From contig NZ_WMEZ01000004.1 in NCBI RefSeq assembly GCF_009856415.1, positions 62,001-126,000 on the forward strand: a stretch of 64,000 nucleotides of DNA, written 5' to 3'. The first letter of the stretch is position 1; every line of letters begins with the position of its first letter. The notes under the pieces are model-generated. The model was not told the DNA's origin and did not search any database. It was given only the letters and a program-made list of their open reading frames with translations. The stretch is from Halobacillus litoralis (lineage in GTDB: Bacteria; Bacillota; Bacilli; Bacillales; Halobacillaceae). A program made the translations under genes and the position numbers. Positions 16,452 through 26,555 of the stretch are shown in pieces.

Positions 16452-16916
16452 TTATATATGATTTTTCGTTGTACTTATAAAACGACTTAGAAATATGTGA
16501 TAGCGGTATATAATAATGTATGGAATCAGATAGGAGAAGAAGGTAAAAAAGAGATTCCAACCATTTCCATACACCACCCTTTCCGAGAAAACATATATCC
16601 CTTCCAAAATGGTCGTAAACAATGTCATTAGTAATATTACTAGATAGGGACTCCCATTTCTCTTAATAAAATATATGAGGTAACTTGCTAAGATGGGGTA
16701 AAGCCCTATATTAAAAGGAATGACAGATAACGATTTTTGTTTCGGGAAAGGAGCGACCTCCCAAAAGCCAAAGTAAAAGCCAATGTCATTGATAAAAAAT
16801 GCCATGACGGAAAAGAATGATCCAATCAATGGAATGACCACTTTATCTTTTCTATATAAATGTAATACCGCAACAATCCAAGGAAGCACAAAAGCTAAAA
16901 TTGTATTAAGAACCAC
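16452..16916 (-). CDS. CBO0543-like integral membrane protein (possible lysogenic-conversion gene)
   Basis: 154 residues with about five membrane helices (LNTILAFVLPWIVAVLHLY; LIGSFFSVMAFFINDIGFYFGF; and others) and the FERVVYGNGWN segment typical of a family of Bacillus membrane proteins of unknown role. It begins with GTG and a modest AAGAAGTGAT ribosome site, has its own terminator, and interrupts the usual fibre-to-lysis order. This suggests a moron rather than a virion gene. Confidence 0.65.
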   Translation of the reverse strand: MVLNTILAFVLPWIVAVLHLYRKDKVVIPLIGSFFSVMAFFINDIGFYFGFWEVAPFPKQKSLSVIPFNIGLYPILASYLIYFIKRNGSPYLVILLMTLFTTILEGIYVFSERVVYGNGWNLFFTFFSYLIPYIIIYRYHIFLSRFISTTKNHI

Positions 16917-17062
16917 TTTAAATCACTTCTTTTTCTAATATCCTTTTCAAAACAACCTACTAATAAACGTATATAATTGAAGAGCATTTTGATGGGGTAG
17001 GTCTGCGACCTTCTGTTTATATTTCAAGTAGTGTGTTCACATCAACTCTTCCTCCTTCACGC

Positions 17063-17359
17063 CTAATCACTCCCATTCAAGTCTGGACGAACTAAGCGTT
17101 GAAGGATTCGAACGTAATATCGTTGAACTTCTTCCTCTAAGGGAAGATCTCCTGTTTCAAATTTTTCGTCCTCTGCATCTACAGGTATATTAACGTTGAA
17201 CACCTCTGAAGTCCCACAAGTACACCCGAGCACTACGTTTTCATACTCGTCGAACTCTTCGAGGTACGGAACCTCTATGTCGGTGACGTCGTGGTTCGTG
17301 ATAACCCCACAATCTACACACTCGACTTTTGCTTGACTATCTTTAACTTCCTTTAGCAC
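17063..17359 (-). CDS. phage hypothetical protein with paired CxxC motifs
   Basis: 98 residues from the GTG at 17359 (AAGGGGG 6 nt upstream). It has CVDCG near residue 13 and CTCG near residue 46, a spacing compatible with one zinc ribbon, then an acidic tail. It lies 8 bp after the fibre gene on the same strand. No family assigned. Confidence 0.7.
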   Translation of the reverse strand: MLKEVKDSQAKVECVDCGVITNHDVTDIEVPYLEEFDEYENVVLGCTCGTSEVFNVNIPVDAEDEKFETGDLPLEEEVQRYYVRILQRLVRPDLNGSD

Positions 17360-17370
17360 CAAATACCCCC

Positions 17371-20300
17371 TTATACGGTATAGTTACCACGCCAATATTT
17401 GTAGTTAGTGGACGTGTTATCGTTTTTGATATAGAACCAGAAGCCATCTTCCGTGATATCCGCGGTGTATTCGTAGGTCCCGTAGGTGCTTCTCGTACTC
17501 AACGAAACGGACGATGGTACGTAGTCTTTCTTACAGCGGAATTGAACGACGTATCCTGCAAGCATATTACCTACCGAAGTGTACGGACTGTATGCGCCGA
17601 TTCCGCAAAAACCTGTTTCAGTACCGGTAGTTACAACTTCACCTACAACCAGCTTCGTGTTCCCTCGGGATTTATAGTCTCCGTCGGATACTATATGCCA
17701 GGCGTTCTCACCATCGTCGTGCCATATGTGGTCGGTGTTGCTACCCGTACCCGCGGATACTAAGGCGTTATTGGTGAAGTAAACGTCACCCTGCGTATCA
17801 ATCGGACCTGATACGTTTAGACGTCCGCTTAACCCCGTGACAGGAGAATCGATGTTAATGGTGTCGCTAGTAACGATTAAATCGTTCAGTCCTCCGATAT
17901 CTCCGATAACCAGCTGTCCTCCATTGATTCGTACCTTCTCTCCTCCCCACAAGTCGAGTCCATCCTTAGCAGCCACCTCTACGGATTCGCTACCGCCCGA
18001 GCTTCGTGAAGCATGGATGTACGTATAGAGAACGTTACCTATACTACCTTCAGGCCTAGCGTCTTCATCGTAGAAGAACAAGATATCCTTTGTTCCGGTA
18101 TCCCCTGCGGAACCCATAACGATTGTGTCACCTACGGATAGGTTTGTTCCTACATCGATGAACGTGTTCGTCGTGAGATTACCGGCTGTTACAGTACCGA
18201 GATCGGCAGAAATGGAAGACAAATCATTGACGAGTATTGAGTTCGCTGTTACAGTTTTTGCCCGTAGGTTAGCGCCATCAATCTCAAGCGTGTTTGGTGC
18301 TCTCCATAGATCAATAGTACCTTGCGTTGCGTCGTCTGCCGTAAGGCCTCTACTGAATGTGGAAAATCCAGAAGGCACGCCCTCCGCGATCCAATTTTGT
18401 CCCGTCCATCCAGGCTGTTGGATATTGTCGGTCATCCAGAATGATAAGGTCTGTGTCCTACTAGAATCGTTGGTTACATATACTTCCAGATAGGCGTCAT
18501 CATAGGTATCTCCGTATACGATCCTAGCGTTAGTGAATCCAGTTGAACTATACTGCCCATATGCTGTTAAGTTGATATAGGGATTCTTGCTGTAGTGCAC
18601 GCCTGCTTCGAATACTGCTATCCCGTGATGTCCACTAGTAGTGTCTCTTAGGATGAATCGGGCATGGGCACGACCTCCTCCGGCCAACCGTGCGATTCTC
18701 ATCCATTGACTACCACTACTTGCGGGGATCGATACTGTAGCATAACCGTTGTTACCGACCGTCTCAAAACCATTGCCAAATGATGTATTACCATCAACAA
18801 CGTTCGGCCCTTGGGGTCCGCGCTCACCCTTTGGACCTTGAGACCCTGTATCCCCTTTAGGACCCTGCGGACCGGCGTCCCCTGTATTACCTTTCGGACC
18901 TTCAGGACCTTGCGATCCCGTGTCCCCTTTTTCGCCCTTAATCTTCGTCCACGTATAGCGAGAAGGATCGGAAGAATCGGCAGAAATGTAGTCAGTGTAC
19001 TGTCCAATGTGAGTCTTTCCGGTCGAATCCGAGGTCGAAAATCCGGAGGAGCCATCAGCGTTCATTGCGTAAGCGATGTGGAGATAGGAAGTTTTCCCGT
19101 CATCGCCTGTATTTCCCGGAATACCCTGGTCGCCTTTCAATCCTTTCGTACGAGTCCAGTTATAACGCGAAGGGGATGTGGAATCTGTTGGGCTGCTGTC
19201 TACATACATACCGATATAGTCACGGTCAGGGTTCGAAGTCGAAAAGTTTACCGTGCCGTCGGCGGAGTCAGCGTACGCAATATGTGTGTAAGAACTCGTA
19301 CCATCGTCACCCTTCGGACCTTGAATACCTTGATCCCCTTCAGGTCCTTGTAAACCACGCTCACCTTGCGGCCCCTGCGGACCAGTATCCCCCTTATCAC
19401 CTTTATCCCCCTTAATACGTGTCCATGTATAGTCCGTATATTCAGTCGAATCGGCTTGTGTGTAATCAGTGTAGGTTCCGATATACTCACGAGAGGCTGC
19501 ATCAGTCGTCGAGAAGTTTACGGATCCGTCTGGACTGTCAGCCCATGCGGTATGAAAATATGGTGTCTGTCCTTCTTCACCTTTCGGTCCCGGGATTCCC
19601 TGGTCACCTTTCTCGCCTTTTATTTCCGACCAGGCGTAGTCTGATGGATCTGTGGAATCTAAAGGGGTAGTATCTACGTACATCCCTATATAAGACCGAG
19701 CCGAATTGCTTACACTAAAATTAACTTGTCCATCAGAGCTATCGGCATAGGCGATATGAGTATAGGAACTCTTTCCATCTTCACCGGGTTCGCCTTGAAT
19801 TCCCATATCCCCCTTTTCACCTTGGATGCCCTGCAAGCCTCGGGGGCCTTGAGGCCCTTGAGGTCCGCCTGGCCCTGTCATCCACTTCCCTTTATCTTGA
19901 TCCCACCGTTTCCAAAGGTCTTGATCAGGGTTAGAGGTGTCAATCCATATGACTCCTTTATCTAAAGGAGCCGATTCTGAATAAACAATTCTTGATTTAT
20001 TAATTAATTGCTTTTGAAAGAAATGTTTTAAGTCATTAATCGTCTCACGACTATATTTCACATATTCACCAAGAACATAAGTTTTTTGACTTGGGTTATC
20101 TATAGGGTACCTTTCTTTGATGACCCTAGCTTTCAGATACAAAACAGGATTAAATTCCGTCACTTTAATCCAGAGTTGATCTCCCAAACGAATCTTTTCA
20201 TGAGAACGACCCAAAATGTATTCTAGGTCAGCTCCCTCAACTGTATACTGGAGTTTAGCCGCAATGCGTTTTTCTAACTCTTGTTTGGTTAGTTTCCTGA

Positions 20301-21111
20301 CATCTCCTTCTGTTATTTCTGTATCATCGGATTGTACTTCATAGACATCCCATTCATGATCTCCATTGGTGCCCCAAATCTGCCTCGCTGATTCATTCAA
20401 TTCTTCCACAATGATTCTGGAACCATCTTCTCTTTTTGGACCAAGTCCAATTAAAGCTGTAACAACATCAGCGTTCGTTTCTTCGTATTCAGCATGGATG
20501 AGGTCTTTTCCAGAAGAGATTTCCCGACCTCGCCATTGTTCCACCTTTTCCACCGCGTCCACTTTTCTGGCGGTGATTGCATTACCGTCATCAGTTTCAA
20601 TATAGAAGTCAAGCTCACGATCGAACTCATCCTCAATTTTCCGTATGAGCTGCAAAGGTGTAAGAACATCTTCAATGACAAATTCTTTTGTACCTGCATA
20701 TTCCGTTCTTCCTCGAGTCCAACCTGTCCCTGCGAGGGCAACATCAAGCATGCTGTTCAGTGTTGCTCCAACATAGGTCCCGGGCATGATAGGTTTCGAT
20801 CTTTTTATTTCTGTGAAAGAGGCAACGGAGTAGACTTGTTTTTCTCGACGATTTTGTTTCACATTGCGAATAATAAATTCACGGTACCGGTTCCCCTGAT
20901 CAAGAATCATGAGACGATTACGCTTTTGAAAGTGTTGGCTGCTGGTACCGTTGGTGTGAGTGTGAAAAGAGAAAGTTTCTTCATTATTCTCAAGTGCTCT
21001 TTCATGATAAGCTTTCCAGAAGTTCACACGTTTGCGATTAGACACTATATCAAGAATGTCCGTGGACTTCATATCTCTCACGATAATTTGTGCGTTTCCC
21101 CGTTTGGCCAA
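17371..21111 (-). CDS. tail-tip/fibre protein: prophage endopeptidase-type N-terminus fused to collagen-like repeats
   Basis: 1246 residues from a TTG start (AGGAGGTGAG 7 nt upstream). About 1-370 resembles the phage tail endopeptidase/tail-spike base domain that follows Dit in siphoviruses (IRDMKSTDILDIVSNRKRVNF). Residues about 415-770 hold Gly-X-Y collagen-like runs (GPQGPQGPRGLQG) alternating with four copies of an about 50-residue module (SYTHIAYADSSDG ... YIGMYVD ... YAW). The rest is a receptor-binding-like distal part ending in a beta-rich domain. It probably contacts the host surface. Third positions in the distal half look more GC-rich than in the neighbours, suggesting mosaic origin. 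Confidence 0.85.
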   Translation of the reverse strand: MAKRGNAQIIVRDMKSTDILDIVSNRKRVNFWKAYHERALENNEETFSFHTHTNGTSSQHFQKRNRLMILDQGNRYREFIIRNVKQNRREKQVYSVASFTEIKRSKPIMPGTYVGATLNSMLDVALAGTGWTRGRTEYAGTKEFVIEDVLTPLQLIRKIEDEFDRELDFYIETDDGNAITARKVDAVEKVEQWRGREISSGKDLIHAEYEETNADVVTALIGLGPKREDGSRIIVEELNESARQIWGTNGDHEWDVYEVQSDDTEITEGDVRKLTKQELEKRIAAKLQYTVEGADLEYILGRSHEKIRLGDQLWIKVTEFNPVLYLKARVIKERYPIDNPSQKTYVLGEYVKYSRETINDLKHFFQKQLINKSRIVYSESAPLDKGVIWIDTSNPDQDLWKRWDQDKGKWMTGPGGPQGPQGPRGLQGIQGEKGDMGIQGEPGEDGKSSYTHIAYADSSDGQVNFSVSNSARSYIGMYVDTTPLDSTDPSDYAWSEIKGEKGDQGIPGPKGEEGQTPYFHTAWADSPDGSVNFSTTDAASREYIGTYTDYTQADSTEYTDYTWTRIKGDKGDKGDTGPQGPQGERGLQGPEGDQGIQGPKGDDGTSSYTHIAYADSADGTVNFSTSNPDRDYIGMYVDSSPTDSTSPSRYNWTRTKGLKGDQGIPGNTGDDGKTSYLHIAYAMNADGSSGFSTSDSTGKTHIGQYTDYISADSSDPSRYTWTKIKGEKGDTGSQGPEGPKGNTGDAGPQGPKGDTGSQGPKGERGPQGPNVVDGNTSFGNGFETVGNNGYATVSIPASSGSQWMRIARLAGGGRAHARFILRDTTSGHHGIAVFEAGVHYSKNPYINLTAYGQYSSTGFTNARIVYGDTYDDAYLEVYVTNDSSRTQTLSFWMTDNIQQPGWTGQNWIAEGVPSGFSTFSRGLTADDATQGTIDLWRAPNTLEIDGANLRAKTVTANSILVNDLSSISADLGTVTAGNLTTNTFIDVGTNLSVGDTIVMGSAGDTGTKDILFFYDEDARPEGSIGNVLYTYIHASRSSGGSESVEVAAKDGLDLWGGEKVRINGGQLVIGDIGGLNDLIVTSDTINIDSPVTGLSGRLNVSGPIDTQGDVYFTNNALVSAGTGSNTDHIWHDDGENAWHIVSDGDYKSRGNTKLVVGEVVTTGTETGFCGIGAYSPYTSVGNMLAGYVVQFRCKKDYVPSSVSLSTRSTYGTYEYTADITEDGFWFYIKNDNTSTNYKYWRGNYTV

Positions 21112-21123
21112 AATCTCACCTCC

Positions 21124-22614
21124 TTATCGATAAGCCGGTTCATAGAAAATCTTAGTCCTAACGGATTGTTGAGGGTATTGAACCAACATGTTGAGCCCTG
21201 GATCTAATGAGAAAAACTCAGATCCTAAAGACCTTTCCTTTTTGATTGATTCACCATTTAATAAGATATCTTCTTCTTTCGTGTCGATCACTATCTTATC
21301 TCCTGCTCTTGCTAACCAGTGAACCCCTTCTACAGGTGCAGGGTTGATTTCATAAACTTTAAGATCATCAAAGTACATATCAGCCTTGGTATTCGTAGGC
21401 GCCCAAATACGCGAAGCAAGTTGCACTTGTGTAACCGGGTTATCATATTTACCAGGCGGCCCAATATAAAGGTCACTAGATGAAACCCAGTTATGGGTTC
21501 CGTCCGGTTCTATCATGGCGAAATAAGGGCGAATCCTGCGTTTCCCACCTTCATAATGATCATGACTCCATAGTCTTAGAAGACCTTTAAAGTTATTCCA
21601 CCCCCAAGGATATGCTGGTTCACGGTAATCTTGATATCTATCTTCTCCTACATTCCCCAACTGGAACTTCGCTTGAATTTTATCCATGGTACGCCATATA
21701 TCTTCTACGCCTATCTTTGCTATGACATTGTTATCTGCGTCCAAGAGGTAGACTTCCATCATTCCTGTCCCTTTAGCTACATTTACGAGCTCCACTAAAA
21801 CATCAATTTTGTAGCTACTCAAGGCTTTGCCAATCGAGCGTTTAATAGAGGGGCCTTGCCATTTATAAGGTTCTTGCGCTGCACCAAACAATTCTGGTGT
21901 AAACCGATTGCCTTCTACCATAAAATTCCCATCAACATAACCATTATCTACGGCACCAGCTTGGGTCCATCCATTCAATGTTGAACAGGAATCATGAAGT
22001 ACCAAAGTTTCACGTTCATATTCTTCCTCAGAAGCTATAGGAGGGCGGCCAATGCGCATAAACTCTAACTCATCCTCCAAAGACTTAATCATGTCCAAAT
22101 GAGTAATGTCTTCTAAAACCTCAATTTCAAAAATCGGGTACGTTGGAGCAGTTCCTTCATAGTAAAGAGGAAGCGTGTCCTCCGAGAACACCGCTTCCTC
22201 TTCATCCCCATATAAGTATGGGTCAAGCATAGTAAGGTTAATTTGGAATTTGCCGTCTTCTGTTGTAATTTGATCAATGTCATAATCCCCTTCTTGAAGG
22301 ACCTTTATTTTACGATCCGGAGTGAGGTCTCGGGTAATGACAAAGGCTTCCCTACTAAAAAATAATTCATAGATTCGATGTTTCAAATCATCAAACGCTT
22401 TTAATGAATCGGCTTCAACTTGCATGGAAATAGACACCTGTCTTTCCTCTTCATTAGATTCCAAGAGATATGCTCCAGGATGTCCAGCTACCTGCAATTT
22501 TTCACGAGTGATATTAGGAGAGAAAATATGAAAGGATTCTACCCATATTCCTAAATCATGCATATCAGTGATTGAACCATCCTTAAGAATCCTAAAATTT
22601 AAATCGCTTTTCAT
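21124..22614 (-). CDS. distal tail protein (Dit, SPP1 gp19.1-like) with C-terminal extension
   Basis: 496 residues. The N-terminal 180 residues fit siphovirus Dit proteins (LESNEEERQVSISMQVEA; YDIDQITTEDGKFQINLTMLDPYLYG). A central 220-residue insertion beginning LHDSCSTLNGWTQAG and ending in DLKVYEI is beta-rich and looks like a carbohydrate-binding module. The beta-sandwich end of Dit follows (LNMLVQYP). Dit forms the hub at the tail tip to which the fibre attaches. It follows the tape measure gene with a 4-bp gap. Confidence 0.85.
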   Translation of the reverse strand: MKSDLNFRILKDGSITDMHDLGIWVESFHIFSPNITREKLQVAGHPGAYLLESNEEERQVSISMQVEADSLKAFDDLKHRIYELFFSREAFVITRDLTPDRKIKVLQEGDYDIDQITTEDGKFQINLTMLDPYLYGDEEEAVFSEDTLPLYYEGTAPTYPIFEIEVLEDITHLDMIKSLEDELEFMRIGRPPIASEEEYERETLVLHDSCSTLNGWTQAGAVDNGYVDGNFMVEGNRFTPELFGAAQEPYKWQGPSIKRSIGKALSSYKIDVLVELVNVAKGTGMMEVYLLDADNNVIAKIGVEDIWRTMDKIQAKFQLGNVGEDRYQDYREPAYPWGWNNFKGLLRLWSHDHYEGGKRRIRPYFAMIEPDGTHNWVSSSDLYIGPPGKYDNPVTQVQLASRIWAPTNTKADMYFDDLKVYEINPAPVEGVHWLARAGDKIVIDTKEEDILLNGESIKKERSLGSEFFSLDPGLNMLVQYPQQSVRTKIFYEPAYR

Positions 22615-22618
22615 CTTC

Positions 22619-25600
22619 TCACCCCCTAAATGTATCTTTAATATCCTGATTTAAGTCGATCTGATCCTTCACGGACTTCCAAATGATTTGACCCACTTGA
22701 TCCCCATCCAACACAACATCACCTACACCGATATCAAAATTCATTTGGTTACGGATGCTGTGGGTAGATGACAATTGAGTGCTCATCTGGTTTAAGTTTC
22801 GAGAGAGTTCTGGACTCACTCCTACACCGCTCGCATAACCTGGTAAATTCCTTTGAAGACCAGAGAGAATCTTGTTCGTTTCATCGGCGGTGAATACATC
22901 CGCTCCTCGTTTCAAATCAGGAATATATCCAAAATCATGGAGCGACCATTTATTTCCTTGCCTAATTAACTCGGGCCCTTCTTCTCCTACTATTGCAGGG
23001 CCGCCCTGGTGAAAATTTGTACCTTCAGCATACTGGTTGGGAACATGATGACCACCAGCTCTTCCTGAATACCTCAAAGAGACTGTTTTCCAAACAGTTT
23101 CACCTAAACTGCGATTTAAGGAAGCTGCACTTGGACTTAAATTCGTCTGAACATTCTTGGATACGTCTTTTCCTAGTTCGTCTGTATAATTCCTTGCGTC
23201 TCTTGAAAGGTCACTAATTTGTCCTCTTGCAGTCTGTAACTCTCCAATTTGACGGTCAATGGCGGCGACACCATTAAGGTATTCATCTGTATTCCGCATA
23301 TTTATGGGTGTTTGCTCTCGAAGCTTTTGTTTCTCAGTCTCCAATTTAGAGATTTGATCATCAATAACACTGGAGACATTCCCTTGGTTTACTGCCTGTC
23401 TTGCAACTTCTTCGGTGATTCCTGCGTTCTTCAAGTAATTCAGTTGTAGTTTTTCGTAAACAGCACCTAGTTTAGATATTTCAGTTTCCGTCTCACCTAT
23501 CTTTAATTGTTGTTCGGCCTTTTGTTGTTTTAAGGTGAGAAGTTGTTCTTTTAGTCCTTGTTCTCCATCTTTAATAAGGCTATATTGCCTCTGGAGTGGA
23601 GATATTTTCTCCTGAAGCAAGTGCCATTCTTCGGTTCCCGACTTATATCTCGCTTGTTGTGCTTGTAATGATTTTAGCTCTTCCAACGTTTGATTTTTCA
23701 TTGTTACTAACTCTTGAGAGCTATTTGTATTTAGCAATTGATTTATTTCAGATTCTCTTGATTTTAATGTATTTAATTGTTGTTGCTCACTCTTTAAATC
23801 GGCATACAACTGACGTTGATTTTCAGCAGCATTATAAAACTGTTTCTCCAACTTCAGCGTAGCCATTTTAGCAATCTCTTGGTTGTACTTGTTCAGTTCG
23901 GTTGTGGTTCCTGCAATTTTATTACCTTGATCGGTAATTGTTTGAGTAGCTCCGGGCAATGCTTCTACAAGATTTCCGTTAAGACCAACCATGGTTTGCA
24001 ATTCTTGGTTGGTGAAACCTGACTTCTCTTGAAGCATCCCCATTTCTCTTTTAATGGCCGCAATTGTTTCAGGATTAGACGCTTCTTGTAACTCAGTTTG
24101 AAGGTCAACATACCTAGCGAATTCATCACTGGTAAGTTTTGACCTACTTCTCAACTCATCAAACTGTTTAATTAAATTACCGGTTTCTTGGTGTTGCTTA
24201 ATAAGACCATTTGCGGTTTCTAATGAAACTTCATTGAGCTCCTTCTCATTTTGAGACAATTGTGCAATTGTAAGAGCAAGGGCAGTAACCCCTCCTACAG
24301 CAAGCCCAACCGGTCCCGCGCGCCCTACTAAATTAAGTAAAGTCCTTCCAAGCCCCTTCTTCCCCGCTGCTGCATCAGCTCTTCCGAAGTTTGTTGATAA
24401 ATTACCCGCTATGTTAGCCAGCCCACCTAGAGTCTTCAATGCAGGTCCAGCAACAGTTGCTCCCCCAGCTAAAGTTAAGTAAAACTTTTGTGTATCCTCA
24501 TCAAGAGAAGCAAAGCTCTCAGCTAATTCCTGGATTCTTGGAGTGATGTCTTGGGCAATATCTAACAATTCTTCCCCAAGTGGTTCGAGAGCCTTGAGAA
24601 TGTCTCGTAGTGTTTTCTTGAATTCTCGGCTGAATGTCTGCTCTTGGGACTCGGACAATTCTTTCATGGAACCGTCGACACCTTGGAGGGATTCATCCAT
24701 TTCATCGAGTGAATAGACCGTTTGCGCGCCCATATCCTCCCACTTGGTACCGAATAACTCTACACCAATTTGATTGGCTTTTACCTGATCGCCCATATCC
24801 TCCAACTCAGGAATCACTCGCTTGAATAAATCTTCAGCTGTAGCTTCTCCGTTTTCGAATTCCTTAAAAAGAGCTTGAGTCTCTTCAGTCATACTTCCGA
24901 AGGCATCCGCTGTCCGATCCGAACCATCTCGGATCCGCACATCAAACTCTTTCATAAGGTCATTGATATAGTCGAGATTGTAAGCGCCATTCTTGGTTCC
25001 ATTAGCCAAAATGTTGAAATACTCTTCAGCTGAGAATCCCATTTGTTTGAAAAGTGGCGCATATTCCGAAATGTTATCGAACATTTCTTGAGAAAAGTTT
25101 AATCCTTCCTGTTGACCTTTCGCGAAAAGATCCATCGCTTCTTCAGCTGTCAGGCCGAAATTATGCATCAGCTGATTGACACCGCGGGTAGCTTCGCTCA
25201 TGTCCGATTCTGTGACATCGGCAAGTGTGAGCATATCCTTTGTTACTTGCTGCAGCTCCTTGCCATTGCCGATCCCTTGGATGTTTTGTTTAACCATCAT
25301 CATGGAACGTGCTACATCTTCAGGGTTATCACCAAAACCTTCAGACCAGACGTGTTCCATGTCCTCTTCCAACTGTCTAGCCTCAGCCCCAGTGGCCCCG
25401 AGGGATCCTGTCATTAACTGTGTGGCATCATGCAAACTCATGGCGCTTGCACCGGCAGCCGCCCCTATCCCTGCCATAGGAAGAGTAACACCTGCACTTA
25501 ACTTGTCGCCTAAGTCATTCGCTTCCCTGCCTACATCTTGCAAAGACTTTTGGTATTTATTCGCGTCATTTCGCGCTTCCGACATTTCTTGGCTTTGTTG

Positions 25601-25963
25601 AGCTATTTCTGTTTTGGTCCGGCCTATCGCATTTTCCAGCTTTTGCTCAGATATACGTAAATCAAGCAGCTGATTGGAGAGTTTGTTTGCTTCGTTAGAG
25701 TTCTCCCCATATGTCCTTTTTGCTTTTTCTAATTGATTGCTTGTGGCATCAATTTGCTTCCGGACAATCCCTTGTTCTTTTCCTAAATAGTTAACCCTTG
25801 ATTCAAGCTTTTCGGTAGCTGTAGCTGTTTCTTTCATCTGTTCTGATTGCAGTTTGAATTCTTTTTTCAGCCGCTTACTTTCATCCCGCATATCTTTCAT
25901 ACCATCATTGAAGTCTTTATTGAATACACTGAAAGACACTTGCGTTTCATTACGTTTTGCCAA
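22619..25963 (-). CDS. tail tape measure protein
   Basis: 1114 residues. Long N-terminal coiled coil (DFNDGMKDMRDESKRLKKEF), the conserved phage minor-tail TP901 core (MSLHDATQLMTGSLGATG; DVTESDMSEATRGVNQLM), an apolar segment (VGGVTALALTIAQL), another long coiled coil, and a C-terminal globular part (GGPAIVGEEGPELIRQG) typical of tape measures. Using the usual 0.15 nm per residue, the tail would be near 165 nm. It is the longest gene after the fibre and follows the tail chaperone. Confidence 0.95.
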   Translation of the reverse strand: MAKRNETQVSFSVFNKDFNDGMKDMRDESKRLKKEFKLQSEQMKETATATEKLESRVNYLGKEQGIVRKQIDATSNQLEKAKRTYGENSNEANKLSNQLLDLRISEQKLENAIGRTKTEIAQQSQEMSEARNDANKYQKSLQDVGREANDLGDKLSAGVTLPMAGIGAAAGASAMSLHDATQLMTGSLGATGAEARQLEEDMEHVWSEGFGDNPEDVARSMMMVKQNIQGIGNGKELQQVTKDMLTLADVTESDMSEATRGVNQLMHNFGLTAEEAMDLFAKGQQEGLNFSQEMFDNISEYAPLFKQMGFSAEEYFNILANGTKNGAYNLDYINDLMKEFDVRIRDGSDRTADAFGSMTEETQALFKEFENGEATAEDLFKRVIPELEDMGDQVKANQIGVELFGTKWEDMGAQTVYSLDEMDESLQGVDGSMKELSESQEQTFSREFKKTLRDILKALEPLGEELLDIAQDITPRIQELAESFASLDEDTQKFYLTLAGGATVAGPALKTLGGLANIAGNLSTNFGRADAAAGKKGLGRTLLNLVGRAGPVGLAVGGVTALALTIAQLSQNEKELNEVSLETANGLIKQHQETGNLIKQFDELRSRSKLTSDEFARYVDLQTELQEASNPETIAAIKREMGMLQEKSGFTNQELQTMVGLNGNLVEALPGATQTITDQGNKIAGTTTELNKYNQEIAKMATLKLEKQFYNAAENQRQLYADLKSEQQQLNTLKSRESEINQLLNTNSSQELVTMKNQTLEELKSLQAQQARYKSGTEEWHLLQEKISPLQRQYSLIKDGEQGLKEQLLTLKQQKAEQQLKIGETETEISKLGAVYEKLQLNYLKNAGITEEVARQAVNQGNVSSVIDDQISKLETEKQKLREQTPINMRNTDEYLNGVAAIDRQIGELQTARGQISDLSRDARNYTDELGKDVSKNVQTNLSPSAASLNRSLGETVWKTVSLRYSGRAGGHHVPNQYAEGTNFHQGGPAIVGEEGPELIRQGNKWSLHDFGYIPDLKRGADVFTADETNKILSGLQRNLPGYASGVGVSPELSRNLNQMSTQLSSTHSIRNQMNFDIGVGDVVLDGDQVGQIIWKSVKDQIDLNQDIKDTFRG

Positions 25964-25977
25964 TTCAATTCACCTCC

Positions 25978-26499
25978 TCACTGTGTTTTAGGGCTATTCT
26001 TCCATGAGTCATATGCTTGTTTGCTTTCATAGATCCGCTCCACATCCGGAATAGGGTAGTACCAAAAGATATCACTGTCGATACCGGACACTAAGGTGTA
26101 CAAAACGTACCGGTCTTCGACACATTCAATATTCAATTGGGGATTCAATATTGTCTTTTGGCCTTTCCCCTTGGTTTTATCTACACTGTTCCGGAACCCT
26201 TCAGCAAACCTGTTATCTTTTGTCTTGGAACATCCTTCAAGGATATTCTTGTAATGCTTCATCATTAACTCATCATCAGGGGTGTAGTCGTCGAGGAAAT
26301 TATTTAGAGGAAGGTCGAGGTTCTTGTTAGCCCCCAGGATTGCTAAGTATATAACTACCTTGGCATACGGGATTTTCACCAGTTCAGATAATTGAGAGGT
26401 TTTAATGAAATGTAGTTTTTCTCCTAAACTTAGGGAATAGTTGGTGATTGCTGCTGTGTATGTAGATTCTCCTACTTGGATAAGTTCATATTTAGCCAT
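25978..26499 (-). CDS. probable tail assembly chaperone
   Basis: 173 residues between the major tail protein and tape measure genes, the invariable place of tail assembly chaperones. The N-terminus (MAKYELIQVGESTYTAAITN) and a helical middle fit the role. Unlike many phages, one continuous frame covers the region, and I see no slippery heptamer inside it. So either no G/GT frameshift is used or the short second product is absent. Confidence 0.65.
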   Translation of the reverse strand: MAKYELIQVGESTYTAAITNYSLSLGEKLHFIKTSQLSELVKIPYAKVVIYLAILGANKNLDLPLNNFLDDYTPDDELMMKHYKNILEGCSKTKDNRFAEGFRNSVDKTKGKGQKTILNPQLNIECVEDRYVLYTLVSGIDSDIFWYYPIPDVERIYESKQAYDSWKNSPKTQ

Positions 26500-26518
26500 C
26501 GTTCAAGCCCCTTTTCAA

Positions 26519-26549
26519 AAAAATAAAAAGAGTGGGCAAGTACCCACTC
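26519..26549 (-). terminator. terminator/attenuator after the major tail protein gene
   Basis: Stem GAGTGGG / CCCACTC (26,530-26,536 and 26,543-26,549) followed on the minus strand by TTTTTATTTTTTT. It probably lowers transcription into the tail chaperone and tape measure genes relative to the abundantly needed tail tube gene. Confidence 0.8.
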
Positions 26550-26555
26550 CTTGAA

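Noticed and set aside
25978-26499. Frameshifted second tail-chaperone product
   Set aside because: No slippery heptamer or second open frame was found between this gene and the tape measure gene.
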